From the NCBI RefSeq assembly GCF_900177515.1, contig NZ_FXAK01000002.1:290001-354000 (forward strand): a stretch of 64,000 nt of DNA. The letters run 5' to 3'. Position 1 is the first letter of the stretch. Each line of letters begins with the position of its first letter. Position numbers and translations under genes: made by a program. Shown here piece by piece: positions 29,782-38,491 of this stretch. Source of the DNA: Azospirillum oryzae. GTDB taxonomy: Bacteria; Pseudomonadota; Alphaproteobacteria; Azospirillales; Azospirillaceae. The notes beneath the pieces are model-generated. The model searched no databases. It had not been told where the DNA came from and saw nothing but the letters and a program-made list of their open reading frames with translations.

Positions 29782-32700
29782 TCACTCCGCCGGATGGGGC
29801 ACGCCGTGGGCCGAGCCCCCATCCGCACCCTGCTCCGCAGCCTCATCCCGCATCGGCTTCTTGCGGGCGAGATAGCTGTAGACCGTCGGCACGACGAACA
29901 GCGTCAGCAGCGTGCCCAGCGTCATGCCGCCGACGATGACGGCGCCGATGGCCTGCCGGCTTTCCGCACCCGCTCCCTTGGCGTAGGCCAGCGGCACGGC
30001 ACCCAGCACCATGGCGCCGGTGGTCATCAGGATCGGGCGCAGGCGCAGCACGGCGGCCTCCTCCACCGCCTTGCGGATGTCGGTCCCAGCGCGCTGGAGT
30101 TGGTTGGCGAACTCCACGATCAGGATGCCGTGCTTGGTGATGAGGCCGACCAGGGTGACGAGGCCGATCTGGCTGTAGACGTTCATCGTCCCGCCGCTCA
30201 TCTGCAGGGCGGCCAGCGCGCCGGTCATCGACAGCGGCACCGTCAGCATGATGACGAAGGGATCGATGAAGCTCTCGAACTGAGCCGCCAGCACCAGATA
30301 GATGAAAGCCAGCGCCAGCACGAAGACGAAATAGAGCCCGGTCGCCGATTCGCGGAATTCGCGGCTCTGGCCGGCATAGTCGGTCTGGGCGGTGGCCGGC
30401 AGCACCTTGTTCGCCGCCGCCTGCATCACCGCCAGCGCCTCGCCCAGCGAGGTCCCCGGCGCCAGCGTCGCGGTGATGGTGGCGGAGCGCAGCTTGTTGA
30501 AGTGGTTCAGCTCCTTCGGCGCCACCCGCTCCTCAACCTTCACCAGATTGGCGAGCGAGATCATCTGCCCCGCACCGCCCGTCGCGCTGGTGCCGCCGCG
30601 GACATAGATGCCGGCGATGTCGTCCGGGTTGCGGCGGTCGACATTGGCGACCTGGACGATCACGTCATACTGCTTGCCGTCCTTCTTGAAGCGCGTCACC
30701 TGCCGGCCGCCCAGCAGGGTTTCCAGCGTGCGGCCGACGGTGTCGACATCCACCCCCAGATCGGCCGCCTTGTCGCGGTCGAGCGAGACCCGCAGTTCCG
30801 GCTTGTTCAGCTTCAGGTCGGTGTCGAGGTTGGTCAGGCCGGGGAAGTTGCGCGCCTCCGCCATCATGGCGTTGACCATCGTCTGCAGCTCCTCGAACGG
30901 CAGCGAGGTCTGGATGACGAAGTTGACCGGCTTGTCGATCGGGCTCTGCCCCAGCGAGGGCGGGTTGGTGACGAAGCCCAGGATGCCGGGGATGCCGAAC
31001 ATCTTGGGGAACAGCTGGGCGGTGATGGTCTGCTGCTTCACGTCGCGCTCGTCCCAGTCGATCAGGCGGACGAAGGCGATGCCCTGGTTCACCACCGGAA
31101 AGCCGACGACGACGAAGAACTTCTCCAGCACCGGGATCTGGCGGAACAGCGCCTCCATCCGCTGGGCGTAGCCCATGGTGTAGTCGAGCGTCGAGCCTTC
31201 CGGCGCGATGGCGATGCCGACGATGGTGCCGCGGTCCTCGACCGGCGCCAGTTCCGACTTCAACCCGGTGAACAGCACGTAACTCGCCGCCGCGACGCCC
31301 AGCCCGATCAGCAGCACCAGAGGCCGCGCCCGCAACGACAGGCGCAGCAGGCGGCGATAGCCGTTGGTCATCCCCTCCAGGAACCGCTCGATGGCCCGAT
31401 AAATCAGGCCATGCTTCGTCTCATGCTTCAGCAGCTTGGAGCACATCATCGGCGACAGCGTCAGCGCGACGAAGCCCGACACGATGACCGCTCCGGCCAG
31501 CGTCAGCGCGAATTCGGTGAACAGCCGCCCGGTGCGGCCGGTCATGAAACCGATGGGCGCGTACACCGCCGCCAGCGTGATGGTCATGGCGATGACGGCG
31601 AAGCCGATCTCGCGCGATCCCTTCAGCGCCGCCTGGAACGGGTTCATCCCCTCTTCCACATAGCGGAAGATGTTCTCCAGCATGACGATGGCGTCGTCGA
31701 CGACGAGACCGATGGCCAGCACCATCGACAGCAGGGTCAGCGTGTTGATGGAGAAGCCGAAGGCGTACATCAGGGCGAAGCCGCCGATCAGCGACACCGG
31801 GATGGTCACCAGCGGCACCAGCGTCGCCCGCAGCGAGCGCAGGAAGAAGAAGATGACCAGCACGACCAGGATGATCGCTTCGAAGATGGTGTGGAACACC
31901 GCGTCGATCGACTTGGCGATGAAGACCGAGCTGTCGTACCCGACATCCACCCCCATGCCCTCGGGCAGGGCGGCGCGGATCTTCGGCAGCGCCTCGTTGA
32001 CCGCCTTCGACACGTCCAGCGGGTTGGCGGTGGATTGCTTCACCACGCCGATGGCGACGGCGCCGCGGCCGTTGAAGCGGGCGCTGACCCGCTCGTCGAG
32101 CGCCCCCAGCTCCGCCCGGCCGATGTCGCGCAGCCGGACCAGATAGCCCGAATCGTCGCGCAGGATGATGTTCTCGAACTCCGCCGGGCTGCGCAGGTCG
32201 GTTTCCGACACCACGGTAAACTCGCGCGCCACGCTCTCGACGCGGCCGGCCGGAATCTCGACGTTCTGCTTGCGCAGCGCATTCTCGACATCCTGCGGCG
32301 TCACCCGGTAGGCGGCCATCCGCTGCGGGTCGAGCCACAGCCGCATGGCGAAGCGGCGCTCGCCGAAGATGCGGACCTGCGCCACGCCGGGCAGGTTCTG
32401 CAGCCGGTCCTTGACGTAGCGGTCGGCGAAATCCGTCACTTCCAGCGGCGAATGCCGGTCGGAGGAGAAGGCGAGATAGATGATCGGCTGGGCGTCGGCC
32501 TCCACCTTGGCGATGACCGGTTCGTCGATTTCCGACGGCAGGGCGGCGCGGACGCGGCCCACCCGGTCGCGCACGTCGCTGGCGGCGACATCGACGTTGC
32601 GGTCCAGCCGGAAACGCAGGGTGATCTGCGACTTCTCCGCCCGGCTGATCGAGGACATGACGTCGATGCCCTCGATGCCGGCGAGGCTGTCCTCCAGCGT

Positions 32701-32895
32701 CTGGGTCACCTGGCTTTCGATGATCTGGGCCGAGGCGCCCTTGTAGGTCGTCTCCACCGTGACGACCGGCTCGTCGATCTTGGGATATTCGCGCACCGAC
32801 AGGCGCTGGTACGACACGATGCCGATCAGCATCAGGGCGAGGCTCATCACCGTCGCCAGGACGGGACGGCGGATGGAGATCTCGGACAGGACCAT
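29782..32895 (-). CDS. RND efflux transporter, inner-membrane pump (HAE-1)
   Basis: 1037-residue resistance-nodulation-division pump. Twelve membrane spans are arranged as two repeats. The N-terminus reads MVLSEISIRRPVLATVM, TM4 carries the proton-relay Asp pair ([16 protein letters not shown]), and TM10 the Lys in VGLITKHGILIVEFANQ. It pairs with the membrane-fusion protein gene 4 bp upstream. The QTLEDSLAGIEGIDVMSSIS segment recalls AcrB relatives that act as multidrug pumps, but the substrates cannot be told. A receiver gene follows 16 bp downstream. No outer-membrane channel gene is nearby, so TolC-type partners are elsewhere. Confidence 0.94.
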   Translation of the reverse strand: MVLSEISIRRPVLATVMSLALMLIGIVSYQRLSVREYPKIDEPVVTVETTYKGASAQIIESQVTQTLEDSLAGIEGIDVMSSISRAEKSQITLRFRLDRNVDVAASDVRDRVGRVRAALPSEIDEPVIAKVEADAQPIIYLAFSSDRHSPLEVTDFADRYVKDRLQNLPGVAQVRIFGERRFAMRLWLDPQRMAAYRVTPQDVENALRKQNVEIPAGRVESVAREFTVVSETDLRSPAEFENIILRDDSGYLVRLRDIGRAELGALDERVSARFNGRGAVAIGVVKQSTANPLDVSKAVNEALPKIRAALPEGMGVDVGYDSSVFIAKSIDAVFHTIFEAIILVVLVIFFFLRSLRATLVPLVTIPVSLIGGFALMYAFGFSINTLTLLSMVLAIGLVVDDAIVMLENIFRYVEEGMNPFQAALKGSREIGFAVIAMTITLAAVYAPIGFMTGRTGRLFTEFALTLAGAVIVSGFVALTLSPMMCSKLLKHETKHGLIYRAIERFLEGMTNGYRRLLRLSLRARPLVLLIGLGVAAASYVLFTGLKSELAPVEDRGTIVGIAIAPEGSTLDYTMGYAQRMEALFRQIPVLEKFFVVVGFPVVNQGIAFVRLIDWDERDVKQQTITAQLFPKMFGIPGILGFVTNPPSLGQSPIDKPVNFVIQTSLPFEELQTMVNAMMAEARNFPGLTNLDTDLKLNKPELRVSLDRDKAADLGVDVDTVGRTLETLLGGRQVTRFKKDGKQYDVIVQVANVDRRNPDDIAGIYVRGGTSATGGAGQMISLANLVKVEERVAPKELNHFNKLRSATITATLAPGTSLGEALAVMQAAANKVLPATAQTDYAGQSREFRESATGLYFVFVLALAFIYLVLAAQFESFIDPFVIMLTVPLSMTGALAALQMSGGTMNVYSQIGLVTLVGLITKHGILIVEFANQLQRAGTDIRKAVEEAAVLRLRPILMTTGAMVLGAVPLAYAKGAGAESRQAIGAVIVGGMTLGTLLTLFVVPTVYSYLARKKPMRDEAAEQGADGGSAHGVPHPAE

Positions 32896-32899
32896 GGAT

Positions 32900-34042
32900 T
32901 TAGCTCCCGGCCGGCTTGTTCGGAACCACCGCCACCGGCGCGCCGTCGCGGATTTTCAGCTGGCCGGCGGTGACCACCATGTCGCCGGGGGCGAGGCCCT
33001 TGGAAATCTCCACCTCCGCATTGCGGCGTTCGCCCAGCGTCACGCGGGTCTGCGCCACCTTGCCGTCGACCACCTTGAAGACATACTGGTCCTTGCCGAA
33101 GGCGACGATGGCCTGTTCCGGCACCAGCACCGCGTCGGGCACCGTGGTCAGCGTCAGCGACACCCGCGCGAACAGGCCGGGGCGCAGCGAACCGTCCGGG
33201 TTGGGCACGCGGGCGCGGATCGCCAGCGCACGGCCGTTCACGTCCACCAGCGGGTCGATGGCATAGACGGTGCCGTCGAAGCTGCGCCCGCCGAAGGCAT
33301 CCACCGCCACCTTCACCGTCTGCCCGACTTTCACCGCCGGCAGGAACATCTCCGGCACGCGGAAGTCCAGCTTCAGCGTGTCGATGTCCTCCAGGTTCAC
33401 GATGTCCTTGCCGGCCTGGACGAAATCGCCGACCGACACCTTGCGCAGCCCCAGCACACCGTCGAAAGGCGCGGTGATGACCTGCTTGTCGAGCTGCGCC
33501 CTGGCCAGCTGCACCGCCGCCTCGTCGGCCAGCAGCTTGGCGGAGGCCTGTTCGCGGCTGCGCAGCGGGCCGGTGTTCTGGCGCACCAGCTGGTCGGCGC
33601 GCGACAGCTCGGCACGGGAGAAGGCGATGCTCGCCTGCGCCTGGGCCAGCGTGGCGCGGGCGATGGCGTCGTCCAGCCGGACCAGCACGGTGCCCTTGGT
33701 CACGCGCTGCCCCTCCTTGAAGGCGATCTCGCTGATGCGGCCGGCGATCTCCGGCCGGATCACCACCGATTCGTTGGACAGCAGCGACCCGACGGCGGTC
33801 ACCGTCCGCTCCACCATGCCGATGCGGACCGGAACGGCCTCCACCGGCATCGGCGGCGCACCGCCCGGCGGCTTTCCGCCACCTGAGGCACCCCCGGTTG
33901 CAGGCGCACCGCCGGACACGGCACCACTCACCATCGCCGTCAGCCCGGCGACTGTCCCGCCCTGCTTCACGAAATACCAGTAGGCCCCGCCGGCGAGTGC
34001 CGCCAGGACGAGGAGAGCAGCGATGCGAAGCGTGTGGCGCAT
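32900..34042 (-). CDS. RND efflux periplasmic adaptor (membrane-fusion protein)
   Basis: 380-residue HlyD/AcrA-type adaptor. The N-terminal membrane segment (RIAALLVLAALAGGAYWYFV) is followed by a Gly/Pro-rich linker, a lipoyl region split by a helical hairpin (RPEIAGRISEIAFKEGQRV, then AQAQASIAFSRAELSRADQL and APFDGVLGLRKVSVGDFV), beta-barrel and membrane-proximal domains. No lipobox is seen. It is first in the operon with the pump and receiver genes and has a perfect palindrome 61-82 bp upstream. Confidence 0.93.
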   Translation of the reverse strand: MRHTLRIAALLVLAALAGGAYWYFVKQGGTVAGLTAMVSGAVSGGAPATGGASGGGKPPGGAPPMPVEAVPVRIGMVERTVTAVGSLLSNESVVIRPEIAGRISEIAFKEGQRVTKGTVLVRLDDAIARATLAQAQASIAFSRAELSRADQLVRQNTGPLRSREQASAKLLADEAAVQLARAQLDKQVITAPFDGVLGLRKVSVGDFVQAGKDIVNLEDIDTLKLDFRVPEMFLPAVKVGQTVKVAVDAFGGRSFDGTVYAIDPLVDVNGRALAIRARVPNPDGSLRPGLFARVSLTLTTVPDAVLVPEQAIVAFGKDQYVFKVVDGKVAQTRVTLGERRNAEVEISKGLAPGDMVVTAGQLKIRDGAPVAVVPNKPAGS

Positions 34043-34102
34043 GGGACCGGGATCCGGACGGGTTTCACCTTGCCGCAGCGCAACCGAAGAGGGCGCTGGG
34101 CA

Positions 34103-34124
34103 AACTGAACTATATCGTTCAGTT
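34103..34124 (-). promoter_or_regulatory. Palindromic operator upstream of the RND operon
   Basis: Perfect 8-bp inverted repeat AACTGAAC-N6-GTTCAGTT, with a minus-strand TATAGT -10-like hexamer inside it. The geometry (22 bp, centred about 70 bp before the adaptor ATG) fits a TetR/AcrR-type repressor site. No such repressor gene is seen in this window. Confidence 0.55.
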
Positions 34125-34145
34125 CACATCCGGAGTCGAGAAGGT

Positions 34146-34505
34146 TCAGCGATCAGAACCGTCCGCCGGTCCGTTTGTCGCGGCCCCGACCTGAGGCACT
34201 CCACTCTCCAGCAGTCCGCCCCGCATCGGCACCGTCCGGCCGCCGCACAGCGTCACCCACAGGTCGGCGGGATCGCCGGCCGTCACGGGACCGTCGCCGT
34301 CCATCCGCCGGACCTCCCCGCCCTCCAGATCGAGTCCCGGCGCGCAGCAGGGCGACTCGCCGGCCGCCACCAGGGCGCGGACCCGGCCGTCTTCGATCCG
34401 GATGTCACATAATCCGTCATGGACCCGCGCGTTCTTCAGCCAGAATTTCCCATTGGCGGGGATGCGGGCGAGGCAGCAGGTCGGGGCGTTGGTCGGGACG
34501 TTCAT
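34146..34505 (-). CDS. Amidohydrolase-like fragment lacking the catalytic barrel
   Basis: 119 residues. The N-terminal half reads FWLKNARVHDGLCDIRIEDG then RVRALVAAG and LDLEGG, which is the N-terminal strand set of cytosine-deaminase-type amidohydrolases. Immediately after it comes GDPADLWVTLCGGRTV, the C-terminal strand set of the same superfamily. The whole TIM barrel with the metal His residues that normally separates the two parts is missing. The ORF has no stop or frameshift. It may be an internally deleted remnant or a stand-alone beta-sandwich protein. No catalytic activity is expected. Confidence 0.6.
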   Translation of the reverse strand: MNVPTNAPTCCLARIPANGKFWLKNARVHDGLCDIRIEDGRVRALVAAGESPCCAPGLDLEGGEVRRMDGDGPVTAGDPADLWVTLCGGRTVPMRGGLLESGVPQVGAATNGPADGSDR

Positions 34506-34599
34506 GGAGTTTACCCGTGTCCGGTCCGGCTATGTGCGACGCAGCAAGGCTGACACAAAATGGTAAAGCAAAGCCAGCGGGAGCTTGGGCTTTCCGGGT

Positions 34600-35445
34600 T
34601 TACCCGTTCCCCAGCGCCAGGAACTCCTGGAAATTGGCGCAGCGGCCGGCCTTGAAGGCGGCCTCATAGGCGGCGTTGCGGGCGCGCTTGCCGGCGATGG
34701 CCTGCGCGAACCGATGGCGAAGCCCGTCGTCGCGGATGCCCAGTCCGTCGCCGGCCAGCCGCTCCAGCACATGGCGGTAACAGCGCTCCGCCCGTTCTCC
34801 GCTGTCGGCGGAAAAGGTGATGGAACCGGCGCGCTGGCGATACTCGTAGAAGGGCGTCGCCACCAGCGGCACCGGACCGGTCGCGTCGAGCACCCGGACG
34901 TTGAAGACCACGTCGTCGCAGAAATTCACGTCCTCGTCCCAGCCCGGCACCAGTTCGCGCCGCACCACCGGAAACATCGGCACGGAGGTCGCCACGAACC
35001 CCTCGCCGTCCAGCAGGGCCGGGGCCTGCCCTTCCTCGAACAGGCGCAGCAGCGGCGAATCGTCCTCGTCGCGCACCACCGCGACATTGTCGAAGGCCGC
35101 ACCCCGCGCCAGCGCCAGCGGAATCAGCGCCGACAGCCGGCCGGGGCGGAAGCGGTCGTCGGCGTCCAGCGGCGCCACCAGCGCCAGTCGTGCAGCATCC
35201 AGCCCGGCATTGCGCGCGGCGGGCGCCCCGGCACCGATCCGGCCGGTGCTTGCAAAGACCAGCCGCGGGTCGTCGATTCCGGCGGCCTGCAGAGTCGGGC
35301 GGTAATCGGTGCCGTCGTCACTGACGATCACCGCCTCCCACGCCGTCCAATCCTGGTCCAGCAGGCTTTGCACCGCCCGGACGATGGTGCCGTGGGCGCG
35401 GTGGGCCGCAATGATGACCGATACGCCCGCTCCGTTCCCGCGCAT
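34600..35445 (-). CDS. Glycosyltransferase family 2 protein
   Basis: About 281 residues. GT-A fold start VSVIIAAHRAHGTIVRAVQSLLDQ, then VSDDGTDY and the DxD-like metal motif in APLDADDRFRPGRL. The second half holds DEDVNFCDDVVFNVRVLDA, reminiscent of the acceptor-side acid motif of GT2 enzymes, and a Lys/Arg-rich helical end. The ATG at 35445 was chosen over one at 35505, because GT2 proteins begin close to the first strand. No neighbouring polysaccharide genes are seen, so the substrate is unknown. Confidence 0.82.
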   Translation of the reverse strand: MRGNGAGVSVIIAAHRAHGTIVRAVQSLLDQDWTAWEAVIVSDDGTDYRPTLQAAGIDDPRLVFASTGRIGAGAPAARNAGLDAARLALVAPLDADDRFRPGRLSALIPLALARGAAFDNVAVVRDEDDSPLLRLFEEGQAPALLDGEGFVATSVPMFPVVRRELVPGWDEDVNFCDDVVFNVRVLDATGPVPLVATPFYEYRQRAGSITFSADSGERAERCYRHVLERLAGDGLGIRDDGLRHRFAQAIAGKRARNAAYEAAFKAGRCANFQEFLALGNG

Positions 35446-35633
35446 TCCAACGCTCCCCCTCCACACCGACGGCGGAGTTTGGCCGTGGGCGGCGAATGGC
35501 GTCAATGCTGCGCGACCATGCCGCTCCCCGCTCCTACCCGGTTTTGGAACCGCCCCTTACCCGCCGAGGTGTCGCGTGGTAGGAAGAGACATCGTGCCGC
35601 GCCGACTGGAAGGACACCCGCGTGTTCGGTGAA

Positions 35634-35741
35634 TGGAACAGTGGAACATCCCCGGAAAACTGTTGCACGCTGTTCCAAACGTTCCATCAGGCCCCACCCC
35701 CGCCCGTGGCCCCACCAGTGGCCCCACCCATGGCCCAACCC
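35634..35741. repeat. Nested TGGAAC inverted repeats plus three 12-bp tandem repeats
   Basis: In the 455-bp gap before clpP, TGGAACAG and TGGAACAT (35634-35649) are mirrored by CTGTTCCA and GTTCCA (35670-35686). Then three near-identical 12-bp units (GTGGCCCCACCA, GTGGCCCCACCC, ATGGCCCAACCC) follow at 35706-35741. The rest of the gap (35446-35633 and 35742-35900) shows no gene I can support; an in-frame upstream extension of clpP to 35622 reads Pro/Ala-rich and is probably not used. Confidence 0.6.
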
Positions 35742-35900
35742 ATCGATTTTGACCCGGCGGACGTTGAACATGAAGGCCGGACGGGCTATGTGGTGAAGCA
35801 GGCAAGGCGCATGCGGCAGCGGGACAGCGGCCGGGGTTCTCCTCCGGCGGCGCATCCCGGTCCCGATACCCCGCTTCCGATACCAGGGAGAAGAACATCA

Positions 35901-36527
35901 ATGGCGCAGGTCGGATACACCCGGTTCGACGACGAACCTGAAAAGGAACCGGACGAGAAGTCGAAGGAAAGCGCCCAGCCGCAGTTCGCCGCCGTGCAGC
36001 AGAGCCTGTTCAAGGCGCGCACGGTCCTGATCTTCGGTCAGATCGACATGAAGCTGGCGCAGGTCGTCTCGGCCCAACTGCTGGCGCTCGCGCATGAGAG
36101 CGACGACGACATCACCGTCGTGGTCAACTCGCCGGGCGGCCATGTCGAGGCGGGCGACACCATCCACGACATGATCCGCTTCATCAAGCCGCGGGTGAAG
36201 ATGCTGGGCACGGGCTGGGTCGCCAGCGCCGGCTGCCACATCTATCTGGCGGCGAAGAAGGAGGACCGTTTCTGCCTGCCCAACACCCGCTTCCTGATCC
36301 ACCAGCCGCTGGGCGGAACGGGCGGCCGGGCGACGGACATCGCCATCGAGGCGAAGGAAATCATCCGCATGCGCGAGCGTCTGAACAAGATCATCGCGCG
36401 TGAGACCGGGCAGCCGTATGAAAAGGTCGCCAAGGACACCGACCGCAATTACTGGATGTTCGCCGAAGAGGCGAAGGACTACGGCATCGTCAGCCAAGTC
36501 ATCAACACGATGGACGAGCTGAAGTAA
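35901..36527 (+). CDS. ClpP-family protease subunit, Ser-His-Asn variant
   Basis: 208 residues. ClpP fold markers are NSPGGHVEAGDTIHDMI, Ser109 in WVASAGCHIY and His134 in RFLIHQP. The third catalytic position, Asp in typical ClpP (TERDR in E. coli), is Asn183 here (DTDRNYWMF). The same Asp-to-Asn change is known in Listeria ClpP1, which is inactive or weak without a second ClpP. The acidic N-terminus (DDEPEKEPDEKSKE) lacks a normal propeptide. No clpX neighbour. Start at the ATG after AGGGAGAA. Confidence 0.88.
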   Translation: MAQVGYTRFDDEPEKEPDEKSKESAQPQFAAVQQSLFKARTVLIFGQIDMKLAQVVSAQLLALAHESDDDITVVVNSPGGHVEAGDTIHDMIRFIKPRVKMLGTGWVASAGCHIYLAAKKEDRFCLPNTRFLIHQPLGGTGGRATDIAIEAKEIIRMRERLNKIIARETGQPYEKVAKDTDRNYWMFAEEAKDYGIVSQVINTMDELK

Positions 36528-36547
36528 CGGTCGGGTCTATCCAACAG

Positions 36548-36586
36548 AAAAGGGCACTTTCTCCTTCGCGGGAAAGTGCCCTTTTT
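36548..36586. terminator. Intrinsic terminator after clpP paralogue
   Basis: 14-bp perfect stem AAAAGGGCACTTTC / GAAAGTGCCCTTTT with a 10-nt loop and a T-run (TTTTT). It ends the clpP-like gene; the mirror image with A-run on the other side would also serve the convergent gene at 36637. Confidence 0.9.
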
Positions 36587-36636
36587 CATTTCCGATAACA
36601 GCCTCGAAGCCGAAACGATGACGGCAACGCGCTCCC

Positions 36637-36933
36637 TCAGACCGATACGTCCAGCAGCGATCCGCGCTGGCGATAGCCCTGGGCATTCACCCTGGCGGCA
36701 AGCGCGCCGGCATTGGTGTCGACGGCCTGACTGCCCTCGGTGCCGCTGCGGGTATCGCGGGACTGGTCGGTCTTCCCGATGGCCGGGGGGGCGGCCACCG
36801 TCTGGGTCCGCACCGGCGGCGTCACCTGCTGCGCGGCCTGGACCGCCGGGGACATGGCGATTTGTGCCGCGGGCGTCAGCTGCGGCATTGGCTTCAGCGT
36901 CTGGTAGGACGGTATGGCCGGATTGAATTGCAT
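36637..36933 (-). CDS. Hypothetical protein with conserved-looking C-terminus
   Basis: 98 residues, not recognised. Low-complexity, rich in Pro, Gln, Thr and Ala in the first half (LKPMPQLTPAAQIAMSPAV), with a compact end NAGALAARVNAQGYRQRGSL and LDVSV. No signal peptide or membrane span. It ends about 50 bp from the clpP terminator. Coding status rests on the clean reading frame and codon-like base use only. Confidence 0.5.
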   Translation of the reverse strand: MQFNPAIPSYQTLKPMPQLTPAAQIAMSPAVQAAQQVTPPVRTQTVAAPPAIGKTDQSRDTRSGTEGSQAVDTNAGALAARVNAQGYRQRGSLLDVSV

Positions 36934-36995
36934 TCCTAAAATATGCGCCTACCCGGCGCAGGTTTCAAGAAGCTCGGCCCTGGCTTGCCGTCCCC

Positions 36996-38159
36996 TCACG
37001 GTGTCTCCGGCACGGCCGCCTGCGGCACCGCGGACTTGGCCGGCTGCCGGCGGGTCCGCCGCCGCTCCAGCACGGTCGCCATCGCCAGCAGCACGGCGAT
37101 CCCCGCCAGATTGACCGCCAGCACCGTCAGCGAGTTCCGTTCGGCCAGCAGCACGGCCGTGCCGGCGATCGACAGGACGATGCCGACGCAGAAGACCGGC
37201 AGCGAATGCCGCCCGCAGGCGATCAGCAGCCGGGCGGGGACGGAGCGCAGCCAACCCGCCTCACGCGGCACCAGCAGCGCCGCCGCACAGGCCAGCGCCA
37301 GGAAATGCAGAAGCCGCATCGGCCCTAGCGTGTCCTTGTCGGCCCAGGGGATGGTTTGCTCAGGCAGCCAGCCTTGCAGTGGCGCCGGCGTCAGCGCATG
37401 ACCGATGTCGGAGGCCGCGAACTTCCACAGCGCCATGCCGGCCAGCAGAGCCAGCGACCCGGTCAGCAGCCAGCGGGACCGCGGCAGCCGGACCCGGCCG
37501 CTGCGCACCACCAGCGCCAGGCTGGTGCCGAGAAAGAACACGCATTGCCAAGCCAGCGGGCTGAAGTTCCAGTCCTCCTCCCACAGATTTGGCGGGACCA
37601 GTCCGGGCGCCGCCTGGGCGACCAGATAGAGGACGAACGACAATGCCACCGCCGTGTAGCCGAAGCGGGCATAGGTCCACAGGAACAGCGGCGCCACCGC
37701 CACCAGCAGGATGTAGAGCGCCAGGATGTCGAAGGCGAAAGGCAGATACATCAGCACCAGATGCCATGCCATCGCGGTCACCGGGGTTTCGAAAAGCGGC
37801 TCGAAGCTCTCCAGCCGGTTCGACGCCTCCATCGGCAGATCGCCGACATGGACGGCGAGCGCGACGACCAGTGCGCTGACCAGCATGGTCATGATGTTGG
37901 CTGTCCACAGCTGTCGGCAGCGGCCGAGCGCCTTGCGCTGGCAGGCGGCGAACCCGCGCTCCGCCAGCACCGGACCATAGGCCAGCGCGATGGCATAGCC
38001 GGAGATGAAGACGAAGATCTCGGCCGAATCGGACGGGCCGAAGCGGGCGGGCATCAGCTTTGCCAGCGGGTTTCCGCCGACATGGTTGATGAAGATGATC
38101 AGAAGGGCCACGCCCTTGAAAAGATCGAGACGTGCGTCGCGTGCCTGACGTTGCTGCAT
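36996..38159 (-). CDS. OpgC-family membrane acyltransferase
   Basis: 387 residues with about ten membrane spans. The N-terminus RDARLDLFKGVALLIIFINHVGG, then FGPSDSAEIFVFISGYAIALAYG, are the conserved motifs of OpgC, which adds succinyl groups to osmoregulated periplasmic glucans; the family belongs to the acyltransferase 3 group. His in FINHVGG is the likely catalytic residue. The ATG at 38159 lies just before RDARLD; the frame reaches 38273 without similarity. No opgGH genes are in view, so the acceptor could be another envelope glycan. Confidence 0.82.
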   Translation of the reverse strand: MQQRQARDARLDLFKGVALLIIFINHVGGNPLAKLMPARFGPSDSAEIFVFISGYAIALAYGPVLAERGFAACQRKALGRCRQLWTANIMTMLVSALVVALAVHVGDLPMEASNRLESFEPLFETPVTAMAWHLVLMYLPFAFDILALYILLVAVAPLFLWTYARFGYTAVALSFVLYLVAQAAPGLVPPNLWEEDWNFSPLAWQCVFFLGTSLALVVRSGRVRLPRSRWLLTGSLALLAGMALWKFAASDIGHALTPAPLQGWLPEQTIPWADKDTLGPMRLLHFLALACAAALLVPREAGWLRSVPARLLIACGRHSLPVFCVGIVLSIAGTAVLLAERNSLTVLAVNLAGIAVLLAMATVLERRRTRRQPAKSAVPQAAVPETP

Positions 38160-38491
38160 GCAGCCGTGCCTCTCCTGCTGTGGCGGGTTCCCCGGCGGGG
38201 CGGATGCCGCCCTGAGGGGGGTCAGCAGACGAATCGCGGTGGCGCCGGACCACCGTAGGTTCGGCACCGCCACGGCGGATGTAGCCCACCATGGACATTT
38301 TCGCCGGCCGGGTGTCCAACGCGATGGGGGAACCCTTCCAACGCGGCTCCGGAGGGGAAAAGCATTAAACCCTTCTCATAGGGGCTGCGAAAACCAATCC
38401 GTAATCGGCGGACCGCAAGTGGGGGAACCGGAGCCGGAAAGGCCTGTTGGGGGCTTCAGGCTTACCTTGAGCCCTGTTGGAGAACTGCCCG

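Noticed and set aside
29707..32973. 1088-residue ORF antisense to the RND pump (and a similar one at 40420-44010 opposite the second pump)
   Set aside because: Composition is dominated by His, Gln, Arg and Asp repeats; there is no domain and the sense genes are certain.
35634..35690. EcfG promoter (GGAAC...GTT) before clpP
   Set aside because: Both possible pairings have the wrong spacer length (13-14 or 20) and lack the C of CGTT.
35622..35900. N-terminal extension of the clpP paralogue to 35622
   Set aside because: Reads through the repeat array as Pro/Ala; the ATG at 35901 has a ribosome-binding site and starts a normal-length protein.
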